From Trebonia kvetii (lineage in GTDB: Bacteria > Actinomycetota > Actinomycetes > Streptosporangiales > Streptosporangiaceae): DNA of 64,000 bases. The notes under the pieces were generated by a model. That model had not been told where the DNA came from, searched no databases, and saw only the letters and a list, made by a program, of their open reading frames with translations. Both the position numbers and the translations under genes were made by a program. Positions 25,478-34,094 of this stretch are shown piece by piece; within the stretch, counting starts at the first letter, position 1, and each line of letters begins with the position of its first letter. The stretch lies in NCBI RefSeq assembly GCF_007827045.1, contig NZ_RPFW01000003.1:248001-312000 (forward strand), in the 5' to 3' direction.

Positions 25478-26358
25478 CCGCTTACCTCCTCAAGGAGCGC
25501 GGACAGGCCGCCGATCATCGAGCGCAGCCGCCTGGCCTGTTCTTGGGTGATGACGACGTCGCCGTCTCCCGGGTGCAGGATCCGGTCGGACAATTCGGCG
25601 GCCGACCGGAGCACATCGGCGACTGGCTCGGAGGGCGGGCTGAGCAGCGACCGCACCTCATGCCTGACGGTGTTGAGCGCCCCGAGCGGCGTGATGCTCA
25701 CGTCGTTCAGCACGGACTGCACCACTTCATCGGCAAGGACGGAGAGCCGTTCGCCGTGCCCGGCGGTGGCGGGGGAGCCGGCCCACCGGGTGCAGCCGCC
25801 GGCGATCGCGGTCATGTCCTCGAGCACGCAGGCCGGCGGCCCCGCCGGGCGGTAGGCGGCGAGCGGCCTGTCCTCAGCCGCCCAGGCGGCGAGCGCCCGC
25901 AGGTAGGCGGCCGCCCATTCGGCCCGCGACATATCGAAGGCGTCGGCGACCTCGATGACGCCCTCCCGGTAGGGCCAGAACGTCACCACCCGTGCCTCGC
26001 CGAGGAAGGCGGCGGTCGGCCGGACGGCGGGATCTGGCCCGGCCAGACGGAGGATCTGCTGGCCCTGCTGGCTGTGCCGGTACCGCCGGTACACCGGCTC
26101 GGCCCCCGCATAGTGCCCGTGCTCCGCCACCAGCTTCAGCAGCCCGGGCAGTTGCAGGGGCGGCTGCTCGCGCCGCCTCGCTTTCCGCTCCGCGGCGCTC
26201 GCCGCCGTTCCGCCTGCCGCGTGACCGTCCAGAATCGACCGCAGTGCGGCATAGTCCCTGACCCGCTCGGACCACGCTCCGGCGCGCCGCGCACCGCTCG
26301 CGTGCCGGTACCAGCGTGCCGTCCGTGTCGCCTCTAGTTCTTGCCTTGTTGATGGCAT
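25474..26358 (-). CDS. Uncharacterised helical protein, partner of TPR protein
   Basis: A 294-residue soluble protein I do not recognise. It begins with an Arg-rich region (about 1-70), followed by a mixed segment with ARVVTFWPYREGVIEVADAFDMSRAEW (given here in pieces: ARVVTFWPYREG, VIEVADAFDMSRAEW) and several amphipathic helices, ending LRSMIGGLSALLEEV. There are no cysteine clusters, membrane spans or nucleotide motifs. It is the first gene of a two-gene operon with the TPR protein and is divergent from the zinc-ribbon gene at 26590, with palindromic DNA between. The coupling to a TPR protein suggests a complex. Function unknown. Confidence 0.7.
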   Translation of the reverse strand: MPSTRQELEATRTARWYRHASGARRAGAWSERVRDYAALRSILDGHAAGGTAASAAERKARRREQPPLQLPGLLKLVAEHGHYAGAEPVYRRYRHSQQGQQILRLAGPDPAVRPTAAFLGEARVVTFWPYREGVIEVADAFDMSRAEWAAAYLRALAAWAAEDRPLAAYRPAGPPACVLEDMTAIAGGCTRWAGSPATAGHGERLSVLADEVVQSVLNDVSITPLGALNTVRHEVRSLLSPPSEPVADVLRSAAELSDRILHPGDGDVVITQEQARRLRSMIGGLSALLEEVSG

Positions 26359-26423
26359 GCCCCACCCCTGGATGCCGTGCCCTGTTGTGAGTCAGTATCC
26401 GGGCGCGGCGGGGAAAACCCCAA

Positions 26424-26455
26424 TGTCAGGGCAATGTCCGGACATCCCCGGACAA
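26424..26455. promoter_or_regulatory. Cluster of TGTCC/GGACA palindromic sites in divergent promoter
   Basis: A perfect palindrome TGTCCGGACA (26435-26444) is flanked by a TGTCAGG half-site before it and another GGACA after it. It sits in the 231-base region between the divergent TPR operon and zinc-ribbon gene, a likely operator. The rest of 26359-26589 shows no gene. Confidence 0.45.
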
Positions 26456-26490
26456 TCGCCGGTGCCTGAGCCGGATTCTCGGCTTTGCCC

Positions 26491-28425
26491 TCACCGAGTG
26501 GAATTCTGGCCGCACCCGTGCGGATTCGGCTTACGCTGCAATTGCACGGCGGGAACCTTCAGGTCGGCTGCCGGAAGGCAGGTGGGGCGATGGCACAGTG
26601 GCGTCGGCGGCCGCGGCTGCTGACCTCCTACGGATACCGGCCGCCGCCCGAGGCAACCATTCGCGGCCGGCGCTGCGCCAGCCGCGACTGCGGTGCACCC
26701 GTCGGGCGCCTGCGGCGGCGTTGCGGTCGCTGCGGCGGTCCCGCTGACCCGGAGTTCGACGAGCCGTGGGCTCACGAAGCCCTGGGCGCGGAACTGACCT
26801 GGCTCGCCAGGGGCGGACCGGCGCGCGAGGCGGGGGCCGCGCGGGACCGGCTCGTCGCCTGGCGGGTCAAGGACGCCGTGGTGCGCCGCGATGACCTTGC
26901 CGCGGCGCAGGCGCGGCAGGTGATGCACGACTACGCGGACCGGCGCCGGGCGGAGGATTCGCGGTGGAGTCCCGGCCCGATGCTCGGGCTTGCCGTGTTC
27001 GGCGCGCTCGGCCTGCGCGACCTCGACGGCGCGGCGGGCGATCTGCGCCTCTGGCTGGAATTGTCGGGCGGTGAGGAGACCACGGGCGGCCCGTGCGCGT
27101 TCGGCAACGCCACCTCGGTCATGCACGCGGTGGTCAGCTTTCTCGCGGCGCCGGGCGGGGCGGCGCATCCGATGGCGGAGGAGATCAGGAGGGGCTGCCT
27201 GCGCGTCGCTGGCGGCTGCCTGCGCGCGGGCCGGTAAGGAGTGCGGCTCAGTCACCGCGGCGCGCGGGCGGGCGATGGCGCGCAGCGTCGTGACCGTCCC
27301 GAGGCAGCAGGCCGCGAGCAGCGCGTACGGCACCAGGTCCGACGTGGCCTGGGCCAGCGCGCCGCTGGCTGACGAGGAGACGGACTGGCCTGCCGCCCAG
27401 GCGAGGTTGGCGACGGCGAAGGCGATGCCCTGGTTGAGGCCGAGGCGCTGCGCGCCGTCCGCGACGAGGGCGGACGCCGGGGCGTAGAGCGCGCCGTAGA
27501 ACGGCAGCCCGGCGATGAGCAGGCCAATCAGCACCGGCACCGCCGTCGGCAGCGGGAGCAGGAGGGCGACCGCGGCCCCCACGACAAGCGCCACCCCGAG
27601 CGGACGTGCCACGCCGATGCGGTCGGACAGCCGCCCGGCGAGCGGCGACACCCCGGCTTCCGCGAGCGCGGCGCACAGGAACGTGACGGCGATCACCGTT
27701 CCTGACGCGCCGAGCCTGGACAGGCGCAGCGGCGCGAGCACGTCGGCCATGCCGAAGGCGATCCCAGCGAGCGCCATCAGCCAGCAGCCCATGACGACCT
27801 CGCGGTCGCGCAGCGCGGGCAGCGCGGCGCGCAGCGACTGCGGCGCCTGCGGGCGCGGCGACGGCACGGTGAACGCTACGGCGATCAGCGCCACGTCGAG
27901 GACCGAGGCGGCGGAGAAGGCGGCACCGGTCCCCGTGAAGTTGGCGACGGCACCGACCACGGGACCAAACAGCGCGCCGACCACCGCGGCGCCGATCGCG
28001 GTGCCGAGCAGCTCGCCGCGCCGTGACTCGGGAGCGGCCGTGGCCAGCCAGGACAGCGAGGCCGTCCAGGTGCAGGCGCCGCCGATGCCCTGCACCAGAC
28101 GCGCCGCGATGAGCAGTCCGGCTGAGGTAGTCCAGCCGAAGGCGAGCGTCGACACGCCCATCAGCGCCAGCCCGGCCACCGCCACGGTCCTGTCGCCGAA
28201 CCTCGCGACGAGCGCGCCGCTTGGCAGGGACCCGAGGAGGGTGCCCGCCGGGTAGGCCGCGATCAAGATCCCCGCGCCCGCCTTGGACAGCCCGGCGGCC
28301 GCCGCGTAATGCGGAAGCAGCGGGGTGAGCGCCGAGAAGAAGACGGTGTCCACCGCGACGATCGCGCAGGTCAGCGCCAGCAACCGGACGATGGGCGGCT
28401 CCAGTTTGATACGTTCCTGCCGCAC
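26491..28425 (-). CDS. MFS transporter with run-on C-terminal tail
   Basis: A major facilitator with twelve membrane helices in the first ~395 residues: DTVFFSALTPLLPHYAAAAG opens it, RFGDRTVAVAGLALMG is the signature loop A, RLVQGIGGACTWTASLSWLA follows, and the second half has GRLSDRIGVARPLG. It looks like a drug or sugar efflux MFS. A normal protein would end near 27248, but no stop occurs in frame until 26491, adding ~240 Arg/Pro-rich residues that are the mirror of the plus-strand zinc-ribbon gene. A TGA lies in the next frame at 27248-27250, so a one-base indel at the end of the gene would explain the run-on. The GTG start has AGGTGAG upstream. The transporter core is certain; the tail is probably not meaningful. 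Confidence 0.8.
   Translation of the reverse strand: MRQERIKLEPPIVRLLALTCAIVAVDTVFFSALTPLLPHYAAAAGLSKAGAGILIAAYPAGTLLGSLPSGALVARFGDRTVAVAGLALMGVSTLAFGWTTSAGLLIAARLVQGIGGACTWTASLSWLATAAPESRRGELLGTAIGAAVVGALFGPVVGAVANFTGTGAAFSAASVLDVALIAVAFTVPSPRPQAPQSLRAALPALRDREVVMGCWLMALAGIAFGMADVLAPLRLSRLGASGTVIAVTFLCAALAEAGVSPLAGRLSDRIGVARPLGVALVVGAAVALLLPLPTAVPVLIGLLIAGLPFYGALYAPASALVADGAQRLGLNQGIAFAVANLAWAAGQSVSSSASGALAQATSDLVPYALLAACCLGTVTTLRAIARPRAAVTEPHSLPARAQAAASDAQAAPPDLLRHRMRRPARRREKADHRVHDRGGVAERARAARGLLTARQFQPEAQIARRAVEVAQAERAEHGKPEHRAGTPPRILRPAPVRVVVHHLPRLRRGKVIAAHHGVLDPPGDEPVPRGPRLARRSAPGEPGQFRAQGFVSPRLVELRVSGTAAATATPPQAPDGCTAVAAGAAPAANGCLGRRPVSVGGQQPRPPTPLCHRPTCLPAADLKVPAVQLQRKPNPHGCGQNSTR
26590..27237 (+). 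CDS. Zinc-ribbon protein antisense to MFS tail, function unknown
   Basis: A 215-residue soluble protein. An N-terminal basic segment leads to a four-Cys ribbon (CASRDCGAP...CGRCGG, about residues 27-50), followed by helical segments with PMLGLAVFGALGLRDLDGAAG and a C-terminal block HAVVSFLAAPGGAAHPMAEEIRRG. AGGTGGGG stands properly before the ATG. Its amino-acid makeup is normal for a real protein, whereas the opposite-strand reading (tail of the MFS frame) is Arg/Pro-rich and shadow-like, so this gene is preferred as the genuine one over the shared stretch. It is divergent from the TPR operon, with which it may be co-regulated. Family not recognised. Confidence 0.65.
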   Translation: MAQWRRRPRLLTSYGYRPPPEATIRGRRCASRDCGAPVGRLRRRCGRCGGPADPEFDEPWAHEALGAELTWLARGGPAREAGAARDRLVAWRVKDAVVRRDDLAAAQARQVMHDYADRRRAEDSRWSPGPMLGLAVFGALGLRDLDGAAGDLRLWLELSGGEETTGGPCAFGNATSVMHAVVSFLAAPGGAAHPMAEEIRRGCLRVAGGCLRAGR

Positions 28426-28530
28426 CGCTCACCTGTCCCCGTTAAACCCTGCGAAACTCCTGAGACACGCCCAGCGAGCTTACCTCGCGCGGGTGCACCG
28501 GGTCCGCCGGCGGTCCCGCGGTACGAAAAC

Positions 28531-28567
28531 GGATGGCTCCGCACCCCTCGGGTGCGCGGAGCCATCC
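28531..28567 (-). terminator. Hairpin terminator of molybdenum hydroxylase operon
   Basis: Arms GGATGGCTCCGCACCC (28531-28546) and GGGTGCGCGGAGCCATCC (28550-28567), loop CTC, with a two-base bulge. It lies 15 bases beyond the stop of the FAD subunit gene and before the MFS gene. Confidence 0.8.
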
Positions 28568-28582
28568 GGCGATCGTGCGGGT

Positions 28583-29413
28583 TCAGCCGGCCAGGCCCTC
28601 CAGGGCGCGCCGTACCAGGACGCGGGCGAGGTGCTCGCGGTAGTCGACGTCGGCGTGGAAGTCGTAGCCGGGCGAGGTGCCCTCGGCCGCGAGCTGCGCC
28701 GCCTCCGCGGCGGACGCGCCGGCCTTCAGCGCCTCTTCGGTGGCGAGCGCGCGCAGCGGCGTGCCGCCCATGGAAGCCAGCGCGACCCGGCCGCCGTAGG
28801 CGGCGGCGCCGACGATGGCCCAGTCGTTGGCCCGCCTGACGAACTTCTGGTAGCCCCACGGCACGGTGCCGCCTGGGCTGTTGGGGCCGCCGCGCGGCAC
28901 CCGGACGGCGGTGAGCAGTTCGTCGGGCCCGAGCACCGACTCGAACGGGCCGGTGAAGAAGTCGTCGGCGGCGACGGTGCGGGTCCCGGCGGGGCCGGTG
29001 ATCTCGATCGTGCCGCCGAGCGCGAGCAGGGTCATCGGCAGGTCGGCCGACGGGTCGGCGTGCGCGAGCGACCCGCCGATCGTGCCACGGTGGCGGATCT
29101 GCGGGTCGCCGACCTGCTCGGCCGCGTAGGCCAGAATCGGCGCCTCGGCCTTGAGCAACTCGGATGAGGCCACGTCGGCGTGCCTGGTGGTGGCCCCGAT
29201 GACCACTTCGTCGCCGTCAATGGTGATGCCGGAAAGCTCAGTGATGCGGGCGATGTCGATGAGCACCGCGGGCTGGGCCAGGCGCACCTTCATCATCGGC
29301 AGCAGCGAGTGCCCGCCCGCCAGCAGCTTGGCGTCTTCGCCGTGCTCCGCGAGCAGCGCGAGCGCGTGCGCGGCGGAGTCTGCGACCTCGTAGTCGAAGG
29401 ACGCGGGGATCAT
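28583..29413 (-). CDS. Molybdenum hydroxylase FAD-binding (medium) subunit, CoxM/CutM-like
   Basis: A 276-residue flavoprotein subunit of the xanthine dehydrogenase/CO dehydrogenase family, which passes electrons from the iron-sulfur subunit to an acceptor. The FAD pyrophosphate loop [17 protein letters not shown] is at residues 32-48 and the second FAD motif [16 protein letters not shown] is near 110-125. The C-terminal CO-dehydrogenase flavoprotein domain follows. It is the last gene of the L-S-M operon and overlaps the small subunit gene by four bases; a terminator follows. Length and motifs are complete. Confidence 0.93.
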   Translation of the reverse strand: MIPASFDYEVADSAAHALALLAEHGEDAKLLAGGHSLLPMMKVRLAQPAVLIDIARITELSGITIDGDEVVIGATTRHADVASSELLKAEAPILAYAAEQVGDPQIRHRGTIGGSLAHADPSADLPMTLLALGGTIEITGPAGTRTVAADDFFTGPFESVLGPDELLTAVRVPRGGPNSPGGTVPWGYQKFVRRANDWAIVGAAAYGGRVALASMGGTPLRALATEEALKAGASAAEAAQLAAEGTSPGYDFHADVDYREHLARVLVRRALEGLAG

Positions 29414-29910
29414 GCTGTCACCTCAGAACCAGGCACCTCGGAAGAGCCGGACAGCTTGTCCGCGGCGGCGAGCACCGAGCGGACGATGTTGTGATAGCCG
29501 GTGCAGCGGCAGAAGTTGCCCTCGAGGCCCTCACGGACCTGCTGCTCGGTCGGGTGCGGGTTCTCCGCGAGCAGGCTGGTCGCCGCCATCACCATGCCGG
29601 GCGTGCAGAAGCCGCACTGCAAGCCGTGGTTCTCACGGAACGCCTGCTGTACGGCGCTCATTGTGCCGTCCTCGGCGACAAGTCCCTCGGCGGTGGTCAC
29701 CGAGCGGCCGTTGGCTTGCACGGCGAGGACCGTGCAGGACTTGACAGATTCCCCGTCGAGCAGCACCGTGCAGGCGCCGCAGGAGGTGGTGTCGCAGCCG
29801 ACGTTCGCCGCCCGGAGGCCGAGGGTTTCGCGGAGATAATGGACGAGCAGCAGCCGAGGCTGGACCTCGTCGCTGCGGGTTGTCCCGTTGACCGTGAGCT
29901 TGATCTCCAT
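29410..29910 (-). CDS. Molybdenum hydroxylase [2Fe-2S] small subunit, CoxS-like
   Basis: A 166-residue iron-sulfur subunit carrying two [2Fe-2S] clusters. The plant-ferredoxin-type N-terminal domain has [17 protein letters not shown] with a later Cys in VKSC, and the four-helix domain has [16 protein letters not shown] and [13 protein letters not shown]. All eight cluster cysteines can be seen. It lies five bases after the large subunit gene and overlaps the FAD subunit gene by four, so all three are made together. It shuttles electrons from the molybdenum site to FAD. Length is typical. Confidence 0.95.
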   Translation of the reverse strand: MEIKLTVNGTTRSDEVQPRLLLVHYLRETLGLRAANVGCDTTSCGACTVLLDGESVKSCTVLAVQANGRSVTTAEGLVAEDGTMSAVQQAFRENHGLQCGFCTPGMVMAATSLLAENPHPTEQQVREGLEGNFCRCTGYHNIVRSVLAAADKLSGSSEVPGSEVTA

Positions 29911-29915
29911 GACGA

Positions 29916-32216
29916 TCAGGCCTCCTTCGAGCCGCGAGCGGCGTTGATCGCCCGCCAGACCCGCTGCGGGGACGTGGGCATGTCGATGTGCGTGACGCCA
30001 AGGTGCGATACCGCGTCGATGACCGCGTTCTGCACCGCGGGGGTCGATCCGATGGAGCCGGCCTCGCCGATGCCCTTGGCGCCCAGCGGGTTGTAGGACG
30101 TCGGGGTTTCCATGTCGACCAGCTCGTAGCTCGGCACCTCGGTCGCCGAGAGGAACGGGTAATCGGCGAAGGTCGCGGTCAGCGGGTTGCCGTCCTCGTC
30201 GTAGACGACCTCCTCGAGGAACGCCTGCGCCGCGCCCTGCGCGATGCCGCCGTGCCGCTGCCCCTCGGCGAGCAGCGGGTTGATCACCGTGCCCGCGTCG
30301 TCGACGGTCACGATCCGGCAGAACCAGACCTTGCCTGTCTCGGTGTCGACCTCGACGACCGCCACGTGGGTGCCGAACGGGAACGTCGGCCCCGGCGAGG
30401 TGAACACGCTGCGGACGAACAGCCGCTCGGTGCCGGCTAGCGATGACAGCGGCACCGAGATGTCCGGGTCGCCCTTGACGTGGAACGACGAAGAGGACAC
30501 GTCGAAATCAAGGTCGCCGGGCGCGGCCTCGAGCAGTTCCGCGGCCCGGTCGCGGGCCACGTCAAGCAATTCGCGCGAGGCCTGTTGTACGGCCGCTCCG
30601 CCGAGCTGCAGCGAGCGGGAGCCGCCGGTGCCGCCGCCCTTGGGGATCAGGTCGGTGTCGCCCCATTTGACGGTGACCTTGTCGATCGGAATGCCGAGTT
30701 CCTCGCTGACGATCATCGCCCAGACCGTCTGGTGCCCCTGTCCGTGCGGGGAGGTGCCGGTCAGCACGGTGGCGGTCCCGTCTGGGTGCACCTCGACGGT
30801 GCCGTTCTCGTTCGGGCCGCCGGCCTCGCCGCCCGGCCCGGTGATCTCCACGTAGGAGGAGAGGCCGATGCCGAGCTGCACCGTGTCGCCGCTGTCGCGG
30901 CGCCTGGCCTGCTCGGCGAGCAGTCCCGGATAGTCCGCCGCGGCCAAGGCCTTCTCCAGCGCGGTGACGTAGTCGCCCGAGTCGTAGACGGCCCCGAAGG
31001 CGGTCTTGTGCGGCTCGGTGAACTTGGGCAGCAGGTTCTTGCGCCGCACCTCGGCCGGGTCGACGCCCGCGGCGTCGGCGAACAGGTCCATTGCCCGGTC
31101 GATCGCGGCGGCGGCCTCCGGGCGGCCCGCGCCGCGGTAGGCGCCGACCGGCGTGGTGTTCGTCGCCACCGAGGTGGCCCATGCCTCAGCCCGGGGAATG
31201 CGGTACGGGCCTGGCGCCATCAGGATCGTCAGTGACGGCAGGAACGGGCCGAACTTCGGGTACGCGCCGCCGTCCTGGAGGATCTCCAGCCGGTAGGCGA
31301 GCACGGTGCCGTCCTTCATGCCGCCGATGGTGATCTTGTGCTGCTGCGCCCGGCCGTGGGTCATCCCGACCAGGTTCTCCATCCGCGTCTCCGACCAGCG
31401 CGCCGGACGGCCGAGCTGCTTGGCGATCCAGCAGGTGACGACCTGCTCGGCGTCGACGCCGAACTTCGCGCCGAACCCGCCGCCCACGTCGGGCGTGATG
31501 ATGCGCACCACGTCGGGCGTGACGCCGAGCGCCCCCACCAGGGCACCCTTGGTGCCCTGCGCGCCCTGGTTCGGTATCCACGCGGTCAGCCGGCCGTCCT
31601 CGCCCCACGCGGCGGCGGCGGACCGGGACTCCATCGGGGCCGGGGCGACCCGGCGGTTCTGCACGACCTCGCTCTTCACCACCTCGCAGCCGTCGAAAAG
31701 ATGCGGGTCGGCCGCGGATGCGTCGCCGAACGTGCAGACCACGTTCGTCCCTGCCTCCGGGAACAGCAGCCCCTTCACCCCGGACAGCGCGTCGTTCATG
31801 TCGACCACCGCGGGCAGGAAGTCGTAGTCGACGTCGACCAGCTCGATCGCGTCTTCGCCCTGGTACATCTCCTCGGTGACCACCGCGGCGACCGGCTCGC
31901 CCACAAACCGGACCGTGTCGCTGGCGAGCAGCGTCTGGATCATGGCCTGGTTCATGTTCGGCACCGCCGGCTTGAGCGGCTTCATCCCGTCCGCCGCGAG
32001 GTCGGCTGCCGTGTAGACGGCGACGACACCCTCGGCCTCCTTCGCCGCGCTCGTGTCGATGCTGTTGATCTTCGCGTGCGCGACGGTCGAGCGGACGAAG
32101 TGCACGTAGCACGCGCCCGCCAGCCGTTCGTCCTGCACGTCTTCGGTGTAGATGGCTCCCGTGGACAGGAAGCCGGGATCTTCGGTCCGCAGGACCCGGG
32201 TACCGAGAATGCTCAC
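29916..32216 (-). CDS. Molybdenum hydroxylase large subunit, form II CoxL-like
   Basis: A 766-residue molybdopterin-cytosine-dinucleotide-binding subunit. The active-site loop reads AYRGAGR near residue 360, the form II signature, not AYRCSFR of true form I CO dehydrogenase, so oxidation of CO is possible but not indicated; other substrates such as aldehydes or N-heterocycles are equally plausible. Other family motifs include [26 protein letters not shown] and [13 protein letters not shown] near the C-terminus with the catalytic Glu. It is the first gene in the operon, order L-S-M. No coxDEFG maturation or transport genes lie in this window. An unusual leader with two hairpins lies upstream. 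Confidence 0.93.
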   Translation of the reverse strand: MSILGTRVLRTEDPGFLSTGAIYTEDVQDERLAGACYVHFVRSTVAHAKINSIDTSAAKEAEGVVAVYTAADLAADGMKPLKPAVPNMNQAMIQTLLASDTVRFVGEPVAAVVTEEMYQGEDAIELVDVDYDFLPAVVDMNDALSGVKGLLFPEAGTNVVCTFGDASAADPHLFDGCEVVKSEVVQNRRVAPAPMESRSAAAAWGEDGRLTAWIPNQGAQGTKGALVGALGVTPDVVRIITPDVGGGFGAKFGVDAEQVVTCWIAKQLGRPARWSETRMENLVGMTHGRAQQHKITIGGMKDGTVLAYRLEILQDGGAYPKFGPFLPSLTILMAPGPYRIPRAEAWATSVATNTTPVGAYRGAGRPEAAAAIDRAMDLFADAAGVDPAEVRRKNLLPKFTEPHKTAFGAVYDSGDYVTALEKALAAADYPGLLAEQARRRDSGDTVQLGIGLSSYVEITGPGGEAGGPNENGTVEVHPDGTATVLTGTSPHGQGHQTVWAMIVSEELGIPIDKVTVKWGDTDLIPKGGGTGGSRSLQLGGAAVQQASRELLDVARDRAAELLEAAPGDLDFDVSSSSFHVKGDPDISVPLSSLAGTERLFVRSVFTSPGPTFPFGTHVAVVEVDTETGKVWFCRIVTVDDAGTVINPLLAEGQRHGGIAQGAAQAFLEEVVYDEDGNPLTATFADYPFLSATEVPSYELVDMETPTSYNPLGAKGIGEAGSIGSTPAVQNAVIDAVSHLGVTHIDMPTSPQRVWRAINAARGSKEA

Positions 32217-32343
32217 GCCGTCTTAACTCCTCTTGCAGGCTCGTTGCAGGCTCGCGACCTGGCTGCGGATGATCCTCCATGCCGATCCAACTCGTTCGCG
32301 GCCGGCCAGGTCAAACCGGAGGGGACAACCACAGGTTATCCCG

Positions 32344-32366
32344 AACGGAGGGAAGCTCCGTTTTTG
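32344..32366 (+). terminator. Intrinsic-type hairpin plus T-run, plus-strand polarity
   Basis: Stem AACGGAG/CTCCGTT (32344-32350 and 32356-32362), loop GGAAG, then TTT and TGTGG. It reads as an intrinsic terminator for a plus-strand transcript, though no plus-strand gene is known upstream. On the minus strand it would be a hairpin in the leader of the molybdenum hydroxylase operon. ACCACA before it and TGTGGT after it can form an outer stem. Confidence 0.5.
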
Positions 32367-32377
32367 TGGTCCGGCAC

Positions 32378-32416
32378 AAGCCCTGGTAGTCACAGTGCGA
32401 CTACCAGGGCTTTTGT
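32378..32416 (+). terminator. Second plus-strand terminator-like hairpin
   Basis: Perfect 14-base stem AAGCCCTGGTAGTC/GACTACCAGGGCTT (32378-32391 and 32399-32412) with loop ACAGTGC and tail TTGTC. Right after the first hairpin, the pair is oriented for plus-strand termination. The 312-base gap 32217-32528 contains these hairpins and the phosphoesterase terminator but no gene I can support. Confidence 0.55.
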
Positions 32417-32482
32417 CATCAGCCCGAACCTTGCGCGGGTGCGTGGTACTCGGCGAGTCCAGCGGCGTTGACCCTGAAAGCG

Positions 32483-32518
32483 CATGGCCGTTGGTTCCCG
32501 CGGGAACCAACGGCCATG
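32483..32518 (-). terminator. 36-base perfect palindrome after phosphoesterase gene
   Basis: The arm CATGGCCGTTGGTTCCCG (32483-32500) is followed directly by its exact complement to 32518, a 36-base palindrome 10 bases beyond the phosphoesterase stop. As RNA the central four or so bases would form the loop. It most likely terminates that gene. Confidence 0.75.
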
Positions 32519-32528
32519 ACGGGGAAGG

Positions 32529-33995
32529 CTAGTTCCGCACCGAGAGGACGTTGAATACGTCCCGGCCGAAGTCGGTCGCGGTGGCCGCGAAGCCGAGGTG
32601 GCCGCGGTTGTCCGCGCCGCCGCGGGTGACGCCGAGCAGGTCCTCGAACGTGCGCAGCGCCGAGTAGTGGTTGTACGAGCCGGCGCTGTATACCGAGCCG
32701 GCCTTGATCCAGCGCGCGTTGAACAGGACCGCGCCGATCTGGCCGCCGCCTGGCATGGTGCCGGTCGCGGGCTCGGTGTTCGGAGTGAGGCCCTTGAAGC
32801 CGAGCAGGTCGTAGTAGGTGAGACCGCCGTAGGCGGCGATCGGCGCGTTGAGTAGCGGCGAGTAGCCGGGGTTGGCGCTGTTCGGCCCTGGCTGCTCGTT
32901 GTCAGCCGCAGCAACGTCGGTGACGGCACCCTCGTCGAAGGTGAGCATGACGAGAGTGCTGCCGCTGCGGTAGGCCGGGGAGTTGAGGATCAGCGGCATC
33001 CAGGTCTTCAGCCAGTCGTCGGCGCCGACGAGGCCGCCTGCGGTGGTGCCCGCGGCGTTCAGGCCTGCGCAGGTTGCGTCGTGGCCGTCGTCGCACAGGT
33101 TCGGCGTGATGAACGCGAACTTGGGCGTGCTCCACTGGTGCTTAAGGTCGTCGGCGAGATGGCCGGCGTACGAGACGGTGCCGCTGGTGGCGGTGGTCGC
33201 GGTGCCGAGCGGCACCACATCGTGGTCGCACAGCAAGGAGTAGTCGGTCACCGCGTGGAAGTAGATGAACGGGTTGTGCCGGTTGGCGTACTGGTCGGTG
33301 ACCGTCGACTTGACCTGTGTGCCGGTCGCGTTCGGGCCTTCCGCGTTGTTGGTGTCGTCGGCCGCGGTGCCGTTCACCTGGACGGGGTGGGCGCAGTCGG
33401 TGCCGCCGGCCGGGTCGGTGACGCCTCCGTCCCTGGCCGGGTCATTGCCCATGTCCCCGGCGTACTCCCGCCAGTCGGAGCCAATCGTCCACGGGTACGC
33501 CGCGTCGAGCTGGTTGCCGATCGTCTGCACGGACCTCGGAAACACGCAGCCCCGGCCGTCGACTTGGCCGGGGTAAGCGGCCTGGTTCGGGTCGAGGGTG
33601 CCGGGCGTTACGTCGGTGTAGGCCCCGCCGGCGCCGCCCGTGCAGTCGCTGCTCGTCAGCAGGTTCGGCGCCTGCCCGGAGACCTGGGCGATGTAGTTGT
33701 CAAGGCTGACGTGCCCGACCGCGTAGTAGTTCTTGACGAATTCGCCCGCGGGCAGCAGCGTGCCGTTCAGGTAGGTGGCAGGCGAGTTCGGGCCGAACGT
33801 GGCCGACTCGTCCTCGTTCTCCAGGTCGATGACGATGACGTGCTTGATCGCGCCCGCGGGCGGCAGGGAACCGGCGTTCCCGTGCCCTTCGGATGCCGAC
33901 GCGGCGAGCGAGGGGACGACGGCGAGACCCACGGCGGCTGCGCCCGCCACCACGATCGTCGCCGCTGCCCGGCGTGCCCGTGCCTTGCGGTTCAT
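32529..33995 (-). CDS. Secreted phosphoesterase (phospholipase C / acid phosphatase family)
   Basis: A 488-residue exported enzyme of the phosphoesterase family PF04185. An Arg-rich start (MNRKARARRAA) and hydrophobic core with LAASASE near residue 37 give a Tat- or Sec-type signal. The family motifs are VIVIDLENEDESATFG near 55, where the Asn/Asp metal ligands are expected, NYYAVGHVSLDNYIAQVSGQ, and late MLTFDEG and SYNHYSALRTFEDLLG with the conserved His. These enzymes remove phosphate from phospholipids or phosphomonoesters. The ATG at 33995 has AGGGAG upstream; an earlier in-frame start adds ten residues without such a site. The gene stands alone between the helicase and the molybdenum hydroxylase operon; phosphate control is plausible but no Pho box was seen. 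Confidence 0.9.
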   Translation of the reverse strand: MNRKARARRAAATIVVAGAAAVGLAVVPSLAASASEGHGNAGSLPPAGAIKHVIVIDLENEDESATFGPNSPATYLNGTLLPAGEFVKNYYAVGHVSLDNYIAQVSGQAPNLLTSSDCTGGAGGAYTDVTPGTLDPNQAAYPGQVDGRGCVFPRSVQTIGNQLDAAYPWTIGSDWREYAGDMGNDPARDGGVTDPAGGTDCAHPVQVNGTAADDTNNAEGPNATGTQVKSTVTDQYANRHNPFIYFHAVTDYSLLCDHDVVPLGTATTATSGTVSYAGHLADDLKHQWSTPKFAFITPNLCDDGHDATCAGLNAAGTTAGGLVGADDWLKTWMPLILNSPAYRSGSTLVMLTFDEGAVTDVAAADNEQPGPNSANPGYSPLLNAPIAAYGGLTYYDLLGFKGLTPNTEPATGTMPGGGQIGAVLFNARWIKAGSVYSAGSYNHYSALRTFEDLLGVTRGGADNRGHLGFAATATDFGRDVFNVLSVRN

Positions 33996-34094
33996 GAAGC
34001 TCCCTTCGCTGCTCGGGCGAAACAATCGATTTCTCCCGGTTCAGCGACAAAAGATCATTGCCGAAATCGGCCGGCTGCTAGCGGAAAGCGTCGG

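Noticed and set aside
29916-32216. True form I aerobic CO dehydrogenase
   Set aside because: The active-site loop is AYRGAGR (form II), without the copper-ligating Cys of AYRCSFR, and no maturation genes are present.
32217-32420. A molybdenum-cofactor riboswitch before the coxL-like gene
   Set aside because: Stems exist, but I cannot match the conserved Moco RNA consensus by eye, and the T-runs have plus-strand polarity.
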